From Sphingomonas sp. BK580 (GTDB lineage: Bacteria > Pseudomonadota > Alphaproteobacteria > Sphingomonadales > Sphingomonadaceae): a stretch of 64,000 nucleotides of DNA. This document shows, piece by piece, positions 26,199 through 34,934 of this stretch. Numbering within the stretch: the stretch's first letter is position 1; every line of letters begins with the position of its first letter. The stretch lies in assembly GCF_014194975.1 (NCBI RefSeq), contig NZ_JACIAY010000001.1, forward strand, positions 558,001-622,000, read 5' to 3'. The translations under genes were made by a program, and so were the position numbers. The notes beneath the pieces were generated by a model. It was not told the origin of the DNA. It did not search any database and saw only the letters and a program-made list of their open reading frames with translations.

Positions 26199-26891
26199 CT
26201 ACTGCCGTGGGGCGGTTCCCCGCGCGGTCGGATCGGCCTCGCCGTCACCGACCGCGACTGGCTGGCGAGCGACCCCGGCGTCGCGATACATCGCGATGGT
26301 GGCGATCGCGTAAGCCGCGGCGCGGCGCGCGCTGTCCGCCAGCCCGGTCTCGCCCTCGGAGAAGCGCAGCCACAGCCGCCCGAGCGCGGCGAAGCCGAGC
26401 GTCCCCGCGATGCCGGCGACGCGATGCGCCATATGCGCCAGCGCCGCCGGATCGCGCTCGTCGCGCGCCCCGGCCAGCATCGCGCCGAAGCGGTCGACCA
26501 GTGCCGCCACCTCCGCGACACCGAAGCTCGCCTCGAGCCGGTCGAGCGTCGCCAGCGTGGCGTCGCGGTGCCACGCCGCGAGCGCGTCGGCGAGCGCCTC
26601 GGGCACGGCCTCTCCCGCCACCGCCCCGTCGTAGCCGAGCGCGCGCCAGTCATGCCGCTCGATCCAGTCGTCGGGAGCGAGCGCGAGCACCGGGAGGTAC
26701 GGCGAGCCGGAGAGCGACCGTACTCGTCCGGGCGACGGTGTGCCGCGCACGATCGCGACGAGCGCGACGTCGGGCGGCGGGGCGTCGGCACCGGGACCGG
26801 CAGCCCCAGCGCATACCCGCCATCCGGCGACCCGGACGGTCGCCGCGGCGAGCCCGACGAGCATAAGGCAGTGATCCTTCATTATCCGCAT
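26199..26891 (-). CDS. Hpt-domain phosphotransfer protein with degenerate receiver-like N-terminus
   Basis: 230 aa from ATG 26891 (ggtgga upstream). The C-terminal half is an Hpt four-helix domain with the phospho-accepting His156 in AHRVAGIAGTLGFAAL. The N-terminal 100 residues follow a receiver-like pattern, but the strand that should end in the phospho-Asp reads DVALVAIV, with Ala46 at the Asp position, so it probably cannot be phosphorylated. It is divergent (89 bp) from the LuxR-type regulator and hybrid kinase and is the likely phosphorelay shuttle for that system. Confidence 0.75.
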   Translation of the reverse strand: MRIMKDHCLMLVGLAAATVRVAGWRVCAGAAGPGADAPPPDVALVAIVRGTPSPGRVRSLSGSPYLPVLALAPDDWIERHDWRALGYDGAVAGEAVPEALADALAAWHRDATLATLDRLEASFGVAEVAALVDRFGAMLAGARDERDPAALAHMAHRVAGIAGTLGFAALGRLWLRFSEGETGLADSARRAAAYAIATIAMYRDAGVARQPVAVGDGEADPTARGTAPRQ

Positions 26892-26950
26892 CAAAGTTCC
26901 ACCGTTCCGGTCGAAAAAGCGCTCGACAGACCGGCCCCGTCGCGAAACCT

Positions 26951-26984
26951 TCATACCGCAAAAAAGATAAGCAAGTCGGTATGA
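26951..26984. promoter_or_regulatory. Inverted repeat overlapping the response-regulator start codon
   Basis: TCATACCG (26951-26958) and CGGTATGA (26977-26984) are perfect 8-bp inverted arms around 18 A-rich bases. The right arm includes the ATG at 26981. It lies in the 89-bp divergent promoter region and is a good candidate operator or translational control hairpin. Confidence 0.5.
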
Positions 26985-27634
26985 TGCCAGGACCGGAGCA
27001 GAGATTAGGGGGCCGTGCCCTCGTCGCTGACGACCACCCGCTGACGCGCGAGGGCCTGTCGCTCGCCGCTCGCGCGGCGTTGCCCGGGGTCTCGGTCGTC
27101 GCGGTGGGAACCGCAAGCGAAGCGAGCGAGGCGGCGGCACGGGGGCCCTTCCGCATGATCCTGCTCGACTTCCATCTGCCCGACGCGAACGGCTTCTCGG
27201 GCCTGTTGACGCTGCAGATGCACGCACCCCGGACGCCGGTCGTGCTCGTCACTGCCAGCGAGGAACCCGCGCTGATCGAGGCGGCGCGCGCGCTCGGCGC
27301 CGCCGGTTACCTGTTCAAGAGCCTGCCCCTCGACGTCCTGGCCGAGCGACTGCGCCGGATCGACTCGGGCCACACCGCCTTTCCCCCGACCAGCGGCGCC
27401 GCGCCCCAGCTCGGCGACCTGCGGGCGCGGATCGAGACGCTCTCGCCGGCGCAGCGCGGCGTGCTGATCGCGCTCGCCGACGGCCGCTCGAACAAGCAGC
27501 TCGCGCGCGACCTGGACGTCACCGAGGCGACGATCAAGGCACACATGACCGCGATCTTCCGCAAACTGGGCGTGACCAACCGCGCGCAGGCGATGCTGGC
27601 GGTACAGCCGCTGCTCGGCGCCGCACCGCGGTGA
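26981..27634 (+). CDS. Response regulator, receiver plus LuxR-type HTH (NarL/FixJ family)
   Basis: 217 aa. Receiver with acidic pocket VADDHPLTREG and phospho-Asp63 (ILLDFHLPDANG), conserved Thr/Ser (LVTASEE) and Lys (YLFKSLP). C-terminal LuxR helix-turn-helix LSPAQRGVLIALADGRSNKQLARDLDVTEATIKAHMTAIFRKLGVTNRAQA. ATGATG start at 26981; the first ATG sits inside an inverted repeat. The stop overlaps the GTG of the kinase (27631), so the two are translationally coupled. Targets are unknown; the neighbouring pilus and adhesin operons are plausible. Confidence 0.93.
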   Translation: MMPGPEQRLGGRALVADDHPLTREGLSLAARAALPGVSVVAVGTASEASEAAARGPFRMILLDFHLPDANGFSGLLTLQMHAPRTPVVLVTASEEPALIEAARALGAAGYLFKSLPLDVLAERLRRIDSGHTAFPPTSGAAPQLGDLRARIETLSPAQRGVLIALADGRSNKQLARDLDVTEATIKAHMTAIFRKLGVTNRAQAMLAVQPLLGAAPR

Positions 27635-29727
27635 GCGCGGTGGCGCGCCCGCAACCTCCCTCGCGCCCGCGCTTCCTCTTGGTCGCCGCGCTCATTCCGC
27701 TGCTGATGGCGGCACTGATCGCGTGGACCGACGCGGAATATGCGCGCTCGCTGCGGTTGCAGGCGGCGGCGACCCGCTCGTTCGATCGCGAGCGCGCGCA
27801 GGTGATGCTCCTTTCCGCGGTGAAGGACGCCGAGACCGCGCAGCGCGGCTACCTGCTCACCGGGGACCCCGCCTTCCTCCATCCCTACGCCCCTGCCCGC
27901 CGCCTCGCGTCGAGACTGCGAGCGGTGGAGGGGGTCGCCGCTCCCGACGTGGCGGCGCTGATCGACATGAAGTTCGCCGAGCTGGACCGCACGCTCGCTC
28001 TGTTTCGCGCTGGACGACGCGAGGCCGCGCGTGCCGCCGTGGCCGACGGCGAAGGGCGCCGTGTCATGGACCGGCTGCGCACCGCGCTCGCGCGTGCGGG
28101 CACCAGCGAGCGCGCGCTGACGGAAGAACGCCGCGCCACCTTCGCGCAGCAGCGCAGCGAGCTCCGGCTGCTGCTGCTCGCCACCGCCGCGGTATTGACA
28201 CTGGCGTTGGCGGTGACGCTGCGCTCGCTGTGGCGGTCGCGATGCGAGGCCTATGACGCCGCGCTCGACGCCTATGAGAAAGGCGAGCGCAACGTGGCGA
28301 TCCTGCGCGGCACCAGCGACGCACTGCTGATCCTCAATCCCAGCGGTACGATCGAGATGATCAACGAGGCCGCCAGCACGCTGCTCGGCTACACGCCGGA
28401 GGAACTCGAGCGACGCGATATCGCCACGGTGTTGCAGATCGCGGAGGGCAGCGGCGCTTTCCACGAACGCGTCGGGCTCAGCGACGGTCGGCTCGGCCGG
28501 CACCTCCTCACCGACCGGGTCGCGCGCCATCGCGACGGCAGCGAGCGGCGCGTCGACGTGGCCATCGGCGTGATGCGAGTGCCGAGCGGCGACCATCTCG
28601 TGCTCTCGCTGCGCGACGCTTCCGAGCGCGCGCGCATCGAACGCGTGAAGGACGAGCTGATCTCCACCATCGGGCACGAATTGCGGACCCCGCTGACCTC
28701 GGTGGTCGGGTCGCTCGCGCTGCTGCGCGGCGATGCCGTGGCACAGCTGCCCCCCCAGGCCGTGCGACTGGTCGACATCGCCGACAATAACGCGCGCCGA
28801 CTGATCCGGCTGATCAACGACCTTCTCGACATCGATCGGATCGAGTCGGGGCAGCTGACGATGGTGCGCGCGCCGATCGACCTGCGCGACGTCGTCGCGC
28901 ACGCCGCGCTCGACAGCGACGGTCTCGCGCGCAGCCGCGAGGTGGTGCTGGCCGACGCGTCCGCGCGCACCCCGGTGCCAGTCCAGGGCGACGTGGGGCG
29001 GCTGCTGCAGGTGGTGACCAACCTTGTCTCCAACGCGATCCACGCCTCCCCCGCTGGGGCGACCGTCACGATTTCGGCCCGCGTCGAGGCGGCTCGCGCG
29101 CTGATCATGGTCGAGGATCGCGGGAGCGGGGTGGCCGCCGAGGTGCGACCGCGTCTGTTCGAGCGGTTCGAGAGCGGCCGCGCCGCGACTCACGCGCCCG
29201 CTTCCGGACTGGGACTGGCGATCTCGCGCGAGATCGTGCGCCGCCACGACGGTACAATCTGGTTCGAGGACCGCGACGGCGGCGGCTCGCGCTTCGCCTT
29301 CGCGCTGCCGCTGGCCGGGTCCGGAACCGGGGACGCGCCCGGCCGTGACACGCCGCTGCCGCTGCTGCTGCATGTGGACGACGACCCCGACGTCCGCGCC
29401 ACCGTCGCGGCGGCGCTCACCGGGGTCGCGCGCGTGCTGCCGGCGGCGAGCCTGGCCGCGGCGCGCGCGCTGCTGCGCGACGGCGTGCCGCACCTCGCGT
29501 TACTCGACATGCAGGTGGTCGACGGTCATGGCCCCGAACTCGCACCCGAGCTGATGGACGCGAGCGGGGCGCCGATCCCCGTCATAATCTACTCGGGCCA
29601 GTCGGTGCCGCCCGCGCTCGCCGCGCGCGCCGCGGCGGTGCTCACCAAGGGGCGCCACGACCTGCCCGAGCTGGTCGCGACGGTGCGGCGCCTGCTCGCC
29701 GACCGGTGGGCGCTGGTGGAAGCCTGA
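27631..29727 (+). CDS. Hybrid histidine kinase: CHASE3, PAS, HisKA, HATPase, receiver
   Basis: 698 aa from GTG 27631. TM1 about 15-32; CHASE3-type periplasmic domain with the DAETAQRGYLLTGDP motif (66-80); TM2 about 178-198; PAS about 222-335; HisKA with His349 (STIGHELRTPL); HATPase N/G boxes (LVSNAIHASP, VEDRGSGV, ASGLGLAISREIV); C-terminal receiver with Asp626 (ALLDMQVVDG). An ordinary hybrid kinase that should pass phosphate through its own receiver and the Hpt protein to the LuxR regulator. Overlaps the regulators on both sides (GTGA before, TGATG after). Confidence 0.93.
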   Translation: MSAVARPQPPSRPRFLLVAALIPLLMAALIAWTDAEYARSLRLQAAATRSFDRERAQVMLLSAVKDAETAQRGYLLTGDPAFLHPYAPARRLASRLRAVEGVAAPDVAALIDMKFAELDRTLALFRAGRREAARAAVADGEGRRVMDRLRTALARAGTSERALTEERRATFAQQRSELRLLLLATAAVLTLALAVTLRSLWRSRCEAYDAALDAYEKGERNVAILRGTSDALLILNPSGTIEMINEAASTLLGYTPEELERRDIATVLQIAEGSGAFHERVGLSDGRLGRHLLTDRVARHRDGSERRVDVAIGVMRVPSGDHLVLSLRDASERARIERVKDELISTIGHELRTPLTSVVGSLALLRGDAVAQLPPQAVRLVDIADNNARRLIRLINDLLDIDRIESGQLTMVRAPIDLRDVVAHAALDSDGLARSREVVLADASARTPVPVQGDVGRLLQVVTNLVSNAIHASPAGATVTISARVEAARALIMVEDRGSGVAAEVRPRLFERFESGRAATHAPASGLGLAISREIVRRHDGTIWFEDRDGGGSRFAFALPLAGSGTGDAPGRDTPLPLLLHVDDDPDVRATVAAALTGVARVLPAASLAAARALLRDGVPHLALLDMQVVDGHGPELAPELMDASGAPIPVIIYSGQSVPPALAARAAAVLTKGRHDLPELVATVRRLLADRWALVEA

Positions 29728-30092
29728 TGCCGCTGCGTCTGCTCTTCGTCGACGACGATCCCGACATCCGCACCATCGTCGAGCTGGCGCTCGGGCTCGA
29801 TCCGACCGTCCAGCTGCACGTCGCCGCGAGCGCGAGTGAGGCGCTGAACGCGATGGCCGCATGGTCGCCCGATGCCGCGCTGCTCGACGTGTCGATGCCC
29901 GACATGGACGGTCCCGCGCTGCTCGCCGCGCTGCACGACCGTGCCCTCGACCTGCCGGCGATCTTCATGACCGCCCACGGGCGCGAGCGCGACGTCGCGG
30001 CGCTACACGCGATCGGCGCGCGCGGGGTGATCGTCAAGCCATTCGACCCGCTGTCGCTGTCCGCGCGGATCCGCGCGCTGCTCAGCGACTGA
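29727..30092 (+). CDS. CheY-like single-domain response regulator
   Basis: 121 aa from ATG 29727, which overlaps the kinase TGA by one base. Complete receiver: acidic residues in FVDDDPDIR, Asp54 in ALLDVSMPDMDG, Thr in FMTAHGRE and Lys in VIVKPFDPLSL. There is no output domain. Third gene of the operon; it could compete for phosphate from the kinase or act on a partner protein. Confidence 0.92.
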   Translation: MPLRLLFVDDDPDIRTIVELALGLDPTVQLHVAASASEALNAMAAWSPDAALLDVSMPDMDGPALLAALHDRALDLPAIFMTAHGRERDVAALHAIGARGVIVKPFDPLSLSARIRALLSD

Positions 30093-30136
30093 GCGCCGCT
30101 GACGCCGAACCGGGGCCGGCGAGTCGGAACGCGAGG

Positions 30137-30829
30137 TCAGAAGCGCTCCTCGTGACTCGATGACCCGACCGCGACCCGGTAGCTGATCTGGCCGGGGCCT
30201 GGCAGCGTCTGCGACCATGAGGCTCCGGCGTACAGCCGACGCGACGGCAGCGCGCGGCAGGTCGCCGGGGTCGCGTCAGCGCACAGCTTGCCGTCGTACA
30301 GCTCGGTGTTGGTGTTGCCCTCGTTGCGCAGCAGCAGCGTCTCGCCGTCGCGCCTGCCGACCACGCGACCGGCCGGGGCGGCGGGGCGCTGGATCACGAG
30401 CACGTCGTAGCCGATCAGCAACTTGAGCGCGGTCACCGCCGCCGATACCGGACCCGCGACGGGCTTGACAGTGACGCGGTAGACGCGATCGGTGGCAGCG
30501 CGCGGGTGCACCGCCGCGATGCGGATCGCCCGTCGCTCGCCCGGCTGTAGGATCAACCGCTGCGGCGAGACCAGCAGCCCGCCCGCCTCGGGGTCGACGA
30601 TCGCGGTCCGGCGTTCCTCGGGCGTGCCGGGCGCGGTAATCTCGAACGGCGCCACCGCCACGTAGGCGATCTCCTTGCCGTCGTTAGCGACTTCGATGTC
30701 CTGCGCCAGATCGCTCCCCGCCGCGAAATCGACCACGACCTGGCTGAGCACGATCGTGCCGTGCGCGGGCGGGGCGAGCGCGACGGTGGCGAGCATCACG
30801 GCGGCGAAGCGGACAGTCAGGGCAGGCAT
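30137..30829 (-). CDS. Periplasmic pilus chaperone (PapD-like, archaic/spore-coat-U type)
   Basis: 230 aa with a Sec signal (to about residue 24, PPAHG). Immunoglobulin-like first domain (TIVLSQVVVDF, LAQDIEVANDGKEIAYVAVAPFEI, RLILQPGERRAIRIAA) and a second domain ending in ISYRVAVGSS. It would bind pilin subunits in the periplasm by donor-strand complementation. Its ATG lies 13 bp inside the end of the usher gene, so it is the last gene of the pilus operon. Confidence 0.85.
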   Translation of the reverse strand: MPALTVRFAAVMLATVALAPPAHGTIVLSQVVVDFAAGSDLAQDIEVANDGKEIAYVAVAPFEITAPGTPEERRTAIVDPEAGGLLVSPQRLILQPGERRAIRIAAVHPRAATDRVYRVTVKPVAGPVSAAVTALKLLIGYDVLVIQRPAAPAGRVVGRRDGETLLLRNEGNTNTELYDGKLCADATPATCRALPSRRLYAGASWSQTLPGPGQISYRVAVGSSSHEERF

Positions 30830-33309
30830 GTGACATCTCCGAGGCGGGTATAGGCGGTGGTGGTGGCGGCGCTCACGGCGGCGAGGCGAGCGGTGCAGGC
30901 GAGACCAGCGCCGGTATGCGCGCCGAGCCGCGCCCCGGCCGCCGCCTGGATCTGAAAATAGCCGTTCGAATCGGTCGCGGCGATCGCGTCCTCGGCGGTC
31001 AGATCGGCGTCCGCGATCGGCGCGCCGCCACGGTCGACCAGTCGCCCGAACATCGCGCGAACCGGCCGCGCTGTCCAGTCGAGCGCGGCCACGCTGCCGG
31101 GGAAGACGTCGATCGTGCGCGGGCGCGTGTCGAACGCGATCAGCTCGGTGGCGACCGCGCGCAGCCGTACCTTGTAGCGGCGGTAGGGCTGCACCGCGAG
31201 CGTCAGCCGCTGCCCGCCGCGCAGCGTACCGCGCACCGCGTCGTCGACCAGCAGCTCGAAGGTGGCGCGCGCATCGCCGCCCACCGTCACCGCGATCAGG
31301 CTGTCGTTCTGCCCGGTCGCGCCGAGCCCGAGGCCGCGCCGCGTCATCGCGAGTGACGTCTGTGCGGTGAGGCCATATTGCAGTCCGCTACCCATCGCGC
31401 CAGCGCGGCCGGTGAGGTTGAGCGCGGCCAGGCCGTGCGCGCCGCGACGCTCGCCGCTGAGCTGGACGATGGTGCCCGCCGAGCCGCGCTGCATCAGCGC
31501 GCCGGCGTCGAGCGCGCCGCCGCGCGGATCGTCGCGGTGCAGCGAGGCGGCGGTCTCGACAGCGGGCGAGAGGCCGCGATCGTCGTCCCCAGCGCCGCTC
31601 TGTACCCCCAGCGCGGTGCTGAGCGCCGCGCGCGGCCCGAGCAGCTGGAGCTGGATCCCGAACGCCACCGCGTCGCCGCGCTGCGTGCGCGCAAATTGAC
31701 CGGTGAGCGAGAGCTGGAGCCGATCGCGCTGCAGCACCGACCAGCGCGCGCTGGGGCCGACGGAGTAGCTCGCCGCGCGCCCCGCGGTCTGAAAGAGATA
31801 GCCCGACAGCCCGATCTGCCCGCGCGGCAGCGAGTAGGACAGGCTGCCGAGCATCTGTTTGTAGCTCGAGCCCGCGCGATCGTCGCGCGCGCGCACCAGC
31901 GGCGCCATGTCGCGCGCCGCATCATCCACCGCGATCAACGCCGTGCCATCGGCGCTGCGGACATGCCGCACGTCGAGGCTGTAGCTGAGTGCGCTGCCGC
32001 CGCTCGAGCTCAGCTGCGCCGCCACGCCGCGGTCGCCGCGCCGCGAGCCGAGCAGCGCGACCCGCGCCTGCGCCGGGGCGGTCAGCAGCGCCAGGCCGGC
32101 CTCCACCACCGCGTTGTCGCGCGTCACCATCGCCGCCGCGTCCCACGCGAGGTGCGCGCCGAACCGGCCGCGCGCGCCGCCGGTGGCGATCGCGATGCGG
32201 GCGCCGGCGCGATCCTGCCGGTCGCGGGTGAGGACGCCGAGCTGCGCGTCGAACACGACCCGCCCGGCGGGAGCGAGCACACCGCTCTTGGTGAAGAAAC
32301 GCTGTTCCACCCGCGTCGCGCCGCCCGCTTCCTGGATGCGCAGCTCGACGGGATAGGAGCCGTCGGCGAGGCCGCTGGTGTCGAGCGCCTGGTTGCCGCT
32401 CTCGTAGGTCTGGGAGCTGACCAGCCGGCCCTGCACGTAGACGTCGACGCGGGAGCGCTGCGGCAGGAACACGACCAGCGGCGTGCCGCTGAGCGCGACC
32501 CGGTCCGCGCGCGTGTCGAACTGGGTGGCAACGCCGATGCCGACGATGCGCCGCCGCCCGACCAGATCCGCCCCCGGCGCGTAGAACAGCCCGCCGCGCA
32601 GCCGCACGTCGCGGCGATCGACCTCGGCGGCGAGGGTGTCGAGCCGGCCGCCATCCCACGACGAGAGCGAGCTGTCGGCGAGCAGATGCACCGCGCCGCG
32701 CCCCGCGACCAGCCGGTTGCGGAGCGCGTAGCTGGCGCCGAGGCCGCCGCCGCCGGCCAGCGCCACGCCGATCGTGTCAACCGCGGAGAAAGCGGCGTGG
32801 GCGTCCTCGAGGTAGTGCGCCGTCCCGCCGCGCACCGCCAGCAGCCGTGGGTCGAGCGTCAGCTTCAGCCGGAAGGCGGCAGGATCGTAGGACGCCGCCA
32901 CGCGCGCGCGCGCCCCTGCCACGCAGCCCGACGTATCGTCGCAGCGCGGGTGCGCGGCGACCGTCAGCGGGCGCGTCAGCGCGGCGACGATCGCGGCGCG
33001 ATCGAGCAGGTCGGGGATCGCCGCGGCGACGGCGGCCGGGTCGAGCAGGCGCACCTCGGCGAGGCCCACCTCGGCGGCGAATTGGCCGATCCGCCGATCG
33101 GCGACGTAGACGTCGACCACGATCTGTTGAGTCGCCGCGAGCGTGGCGAACTCGGCCGGCATCGCCGCGGTGACCTGCGGCGGCGCCGTCTCGGCGGCGT
33201 GCGCGGCGGCGCCGGAGAGCATCGCGCCCAGCAGCGCGAGCAGCAGCGCGCTCAAGCGACGGAGCGCCTGCGCCCGGGGCAGGACGCGTAGATCCGCGCG
33301 CGCCGTCAC
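30817..33309 (-). CDS. Outer-membrane pilus usher (FimD/PapC family)
   Basis: 830 aa with a Sec signal (ALLLALLGAMLSGAAAHA). N-terminal chaperone-binding domain with cysteines in RCDDTSGCV, a large barrel, the plug region with PLVVFLPQRSRVDVYVQGRLVSSQTYESGNQALD typical of ushers, and C-terminal carboxypeptidase-like domains (MFGRLVDRGGAPIADADLTAED). It forms the secretion pore for chaperone-bound pilins. It starts 1 bp after the second pilin stop and overlaps the chaperone gene. Confidence 0.92.
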   Translation of the reverse strand: MTARADLRVLPRAQALRRLSALLLALLGAMLSGAAAHAAETAPPQVTAAMPAEFATLAATQQIVVDVYVADRRIGQFAAEVGLAEVRLLDPAAVAAAIPDLLDRAAIVAALTRPLTVAAHPRCDDTSGCVAGARARVAASYDPAAFRLKLTLDPRLLAVRGGTAHYLEDAHAAFSAVDTIGVALAGGGGLGASYALRNRLVAGRGAVHLLADSSLSSWDGGRLDTLAAEVDRRDVRLRGGLFYAPGADLVGRRRIVGIGVATQFDTRADRVALSGTPLVVFLPQRSRVDVYVQGRLVSSQTYESGNQALDTSGLADGSYPVELRIQEAGGATRVEQRFFTKSGVLAPAGRVVFDAQLGVLTRDRQDRAGARIAIATGGARGRFGAHLAWDAAAMVTRDNAVVEAGLALLTAPAQARVALLGSRRGDRGVAAQLSSSGGSALSYSLDVRHVRSADGTALIAVDDAARDMAPLVRARDDRAGSSYKQMLGSLSYSLPRGQIGLSGYLFQTAGRAASYSVGPSARWSVLQRDRLQLSLTGQFARTQRGDAVAFGIQLQLLGPRAALSTALGVQSGAGDDDRGLSPAVETAASLHRDDPRGGALDAGALMQRGSAGTIVQLSGERRGAHGLAALNLTGRAGAMGSGLQYGLTAQTSLAMTRRGLGLGATGQNDSLIAVTVGGDARATFELLVDDAVRGTLRGGQRLTLAVQPYRRYKVRLRAVATELIAFDTRPRTIDVFPGSVAALDWTARPVRAMFGRLVDRGGAPIADADLTAEDAIAATDSNGYFQIQAAAGARLGAHTGAGLACTARLAAVSAATTTAYTRLGDVTCLP

Positions 33310-33310
33310 G

Positions 33311-33772
33311 TCAGTTCGCCGACAGGATCACGGTCAGCGTCCCGCTGTAATTGCCCGCGGTGGCGGTGCTGAGGCTGGCAGCGCGCAGGATCACGATCAG
33401 GCTGGTGTTGGTGACCTGGAGCACCGGGCAGCTGAGCAGCATGGTCTGTCCGCTGAGCGGGACATTGGCGGTGAGTCCGGTGCCCGAGTTCTGCCCCGCC
33501 GACGTGCTCCACTGCACCTCATAGGGGAGCGCCGCGGCGCCGTTGGACAGCGTGAAGGCGCCGCCAGTGCCGGAGCCCACGGCGGTCACGGTGTAGCGGC
33601 CGCCGAGCAGCCCGCTGAACGCGCAGATCGACTGGCTGCGTACGAGATCGGCGCCGAACCCGGTGATCGTGCCGAAGGCGACGTCGCTGAGCCCGCTGAC
33701 CTGGACGTTCTGCGCCGCGGCGGGAGGCGCATGGACGGCGAGCGCCAGGGCCGCCGCCGCGAGGCGTCGCAT
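33311..33772 (-). CDS. Spore coat U domain pilin (second subunit)
   Basis: 153 aa from ATG 33772; the longer open frame into the neighbour is a shadow. Signal peptide (AAAALALAVHAPPAAAQ). One spore-coat-U domain: NVQVSGLSDVAFG, a Cys pair (SICAF, LSCPV), YTVTAVGSG and a terminal NYSGTLTVILSAN strand. Similar in layout to the first pilin 29 bp upstream, but divergent. In Csu-type pili these domains build the fibre; this one may be a minor or terminal subunit. Confidence 0.85.
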   Translation of the reverse strand: MRRLAAAALALAVHAPPAAAQNVQVSGLSDVAFGTITGFGADLVRSQSICAFSGLLGGRYTVTAVGSGTGGAFTLSNGAAALPYEVQWSTSAGQNSGTGLTANVPLSGQTMLLSCPVLQVTNTSLIVILRAASLSTATAGNYSGTLTVILSAN

Positions 33773-33801
33773 CGCCGACACCGCCAGCCCCGCGTCGCCG
33801 T

Positions 33802-34377
33802 TTACTGCGGCGTGACGAGCAGCGTGAGCGAGCCCGTGTAGCTCGTCGCCGAGGTCATGCCCTGCAGGTTCGAGGCGGCGATCGAGATGATCAGGCTCGA
33901 CGTGGTCGCCGCGCCGGTGCTGCACGTCGGGTTGGCCGCGGTGCTCGTCATCCCCGGCAGCGCGGTGCCGGCGGTCAGCGCGGTGCCGCTGGTCTGCCCG
34001 CCGCTGGCGCTCCATTGCACCGAGTAGGGCACGCTGAGGCCGCCGTTGGCGAGGGTGAAGGCGCCGCTGGTGCCGCTGCCGGTGGCCGTGATGCTATAGC
34101 CCTTCGTGGCGGTGTTGCTCCACACGCAGTTGCTCTGCGCCGCGGTCGCCGCGCTCGCGGGATCGACGTTGGTGAAGGCGACGTCGGTCAGCCCGGTGAT
34201 CTGCGCGCGGTTGGCAACGCTGGCGGTGATCGTCACCGATCCGGTCGACGTGGCTCCCAGGCTGCCCTGGGTCGACGCGCCCGCCGGCGCGGCGCCCGCG
34301 ATGGCGGCAAGCACCGCAACAGAAACGAAGATCTTGCTCTTGGCCGCGCGACGACGTGCTGAAACAACATCAGCCAT
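33802..34377 (-). CDS. Spore coat U domain pilin (first, probable major subunit)
   Basis: 191 aa. Long signal region (KIFVSVAVLAAIAGAAPAGA, to about residue 34), then a spore-coat-U domain with QITGLTDVAFTNVD, Cys in SNCVW and PTCST, YSITATGSGTSGAF, and a final SYTGSLTLLVTPQ strand. First gene of the pilus operon, the usual position of the major pilin. It would be secreted by the chaperone and usher encoded downstream. Confidence 0.85.
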   Translation of the reverse strand: MADVVSARRRAAKSKIFVSVAVLAAIAGAAPAGASTQGSLGATSTGSVTITASVANRAQITGLTDVAFTNVDPASAATAAQSNCVWSNTATKGYSITATGSGTSGAFTLANGGLSVPYSVQWSASGGQTSGTALTAGTALPGMTSTAANPTCSTGAATTSSLIISIAASNLQGMTSATSYTGSLTLLVTPQ

Positions 34378-34486
34378 GGCAGTGTCCCCCCGAAATGACG
34401 CATGGTGGCGAAGGAAGTGGTCGGCGGCCTGGGTAGATGAACGCCCTTAACAAGCTGGAAGGCTTGTGCCGCGATTAGACCAAGGT

Positions 34487-34526
34487 CGAACGATCGCGGC
34501 CGGTTTGTCGTCGCCGCGATCGTTCG
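34487..34526. promoter_or_regulatory. Perfect 14-bp inverted repeat upstream of the pilus operon
   Basis: cgaacgatcgcggc and gccgcgatcgttcg pair perfectly around 12 bases. A smaller caagc/gcttg hairpin is at 34451-34466. The structure is about 110 bp from the first pilin ATG (34377, minus) and about 100 bp from the small + strand gene at 34627, so it could serve either as operator or as leader structure. Confidence 0.55.
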
Positions 34527-34626
34527 CGCAGATAAGGCGCATACGCGTCACGCGCGTTCCGGCTTGCGGGCGCGGCGTTCGATCATCATGGTGCGACGCG
34601 AGACAAACGGGACGAGGACGCTGATC

Positions 34627-34887
34627 GTGGCGGTAGCCGATGTTCACAAGATCGCGGGCGCGATCGAGGCGGTGATGCATCAGGCCGACACCGCCTACAT
34701 CGGCGTGGTCGCGCTGTTGCAGACGCTGCACAACCGGGGCGCGCTGACACAGGACGAGATCAAGGCCATCGCGGACGCGATGGTCTCCTCGGTGCCCGTC
34801 GAGCGCCATCACGCCTTCGCGCAATCGTTCGCCGGCATGCTGCCCGGCTATCGTTCGCCCAAGGCGGGCACGATCTCGCAGGACTGA
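34627..34887 (+). CDS. Small hypothetical protein
   Basis: 86 aa if started at GTG 34627, which has gagga 8 bases before; an ATG at 34588 would add 13 residues. The sequence is helical (AGAIEAVMHQADTAYIGVVALLQTLHNRGAL, then DEIKAIADAMV), with no signal peptide and no motif that I recognise. It lies between the divergent pilus operon and the convergent adhesin gene, and a terminator follows directly. Possibly a regulator of surface structures, but this is only position-based. Confidence 0.6.
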   Translation: MAVADVHKIAGAIEAVMHQADTAYIGVVALLQTLHNRGALTQDEIKAIADAMVSSVPVERHHAFAQSFAGMLPGYRSPKAGTISQD

Positions 34888-34888
34888 C

Positions 34889-34913
34889 GGGCAGGGTCGA
34901 TCAGCCCCTGCCC
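34889..34913. terminator. Hairpin between small protein gene and adhesin gene
   Basis: gggcaggg / ccctgccc, 8-bp stem with a 9-base loop, immediately after the stop at 34887 and just before the adhesin stop at 34935. It is followed by tgtctt on the + strand. It probably serves both converging genes. Confidence 0.55.
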
Positions 34914-34934
34914 TGTCTTCGCCGCGTCGACGGA

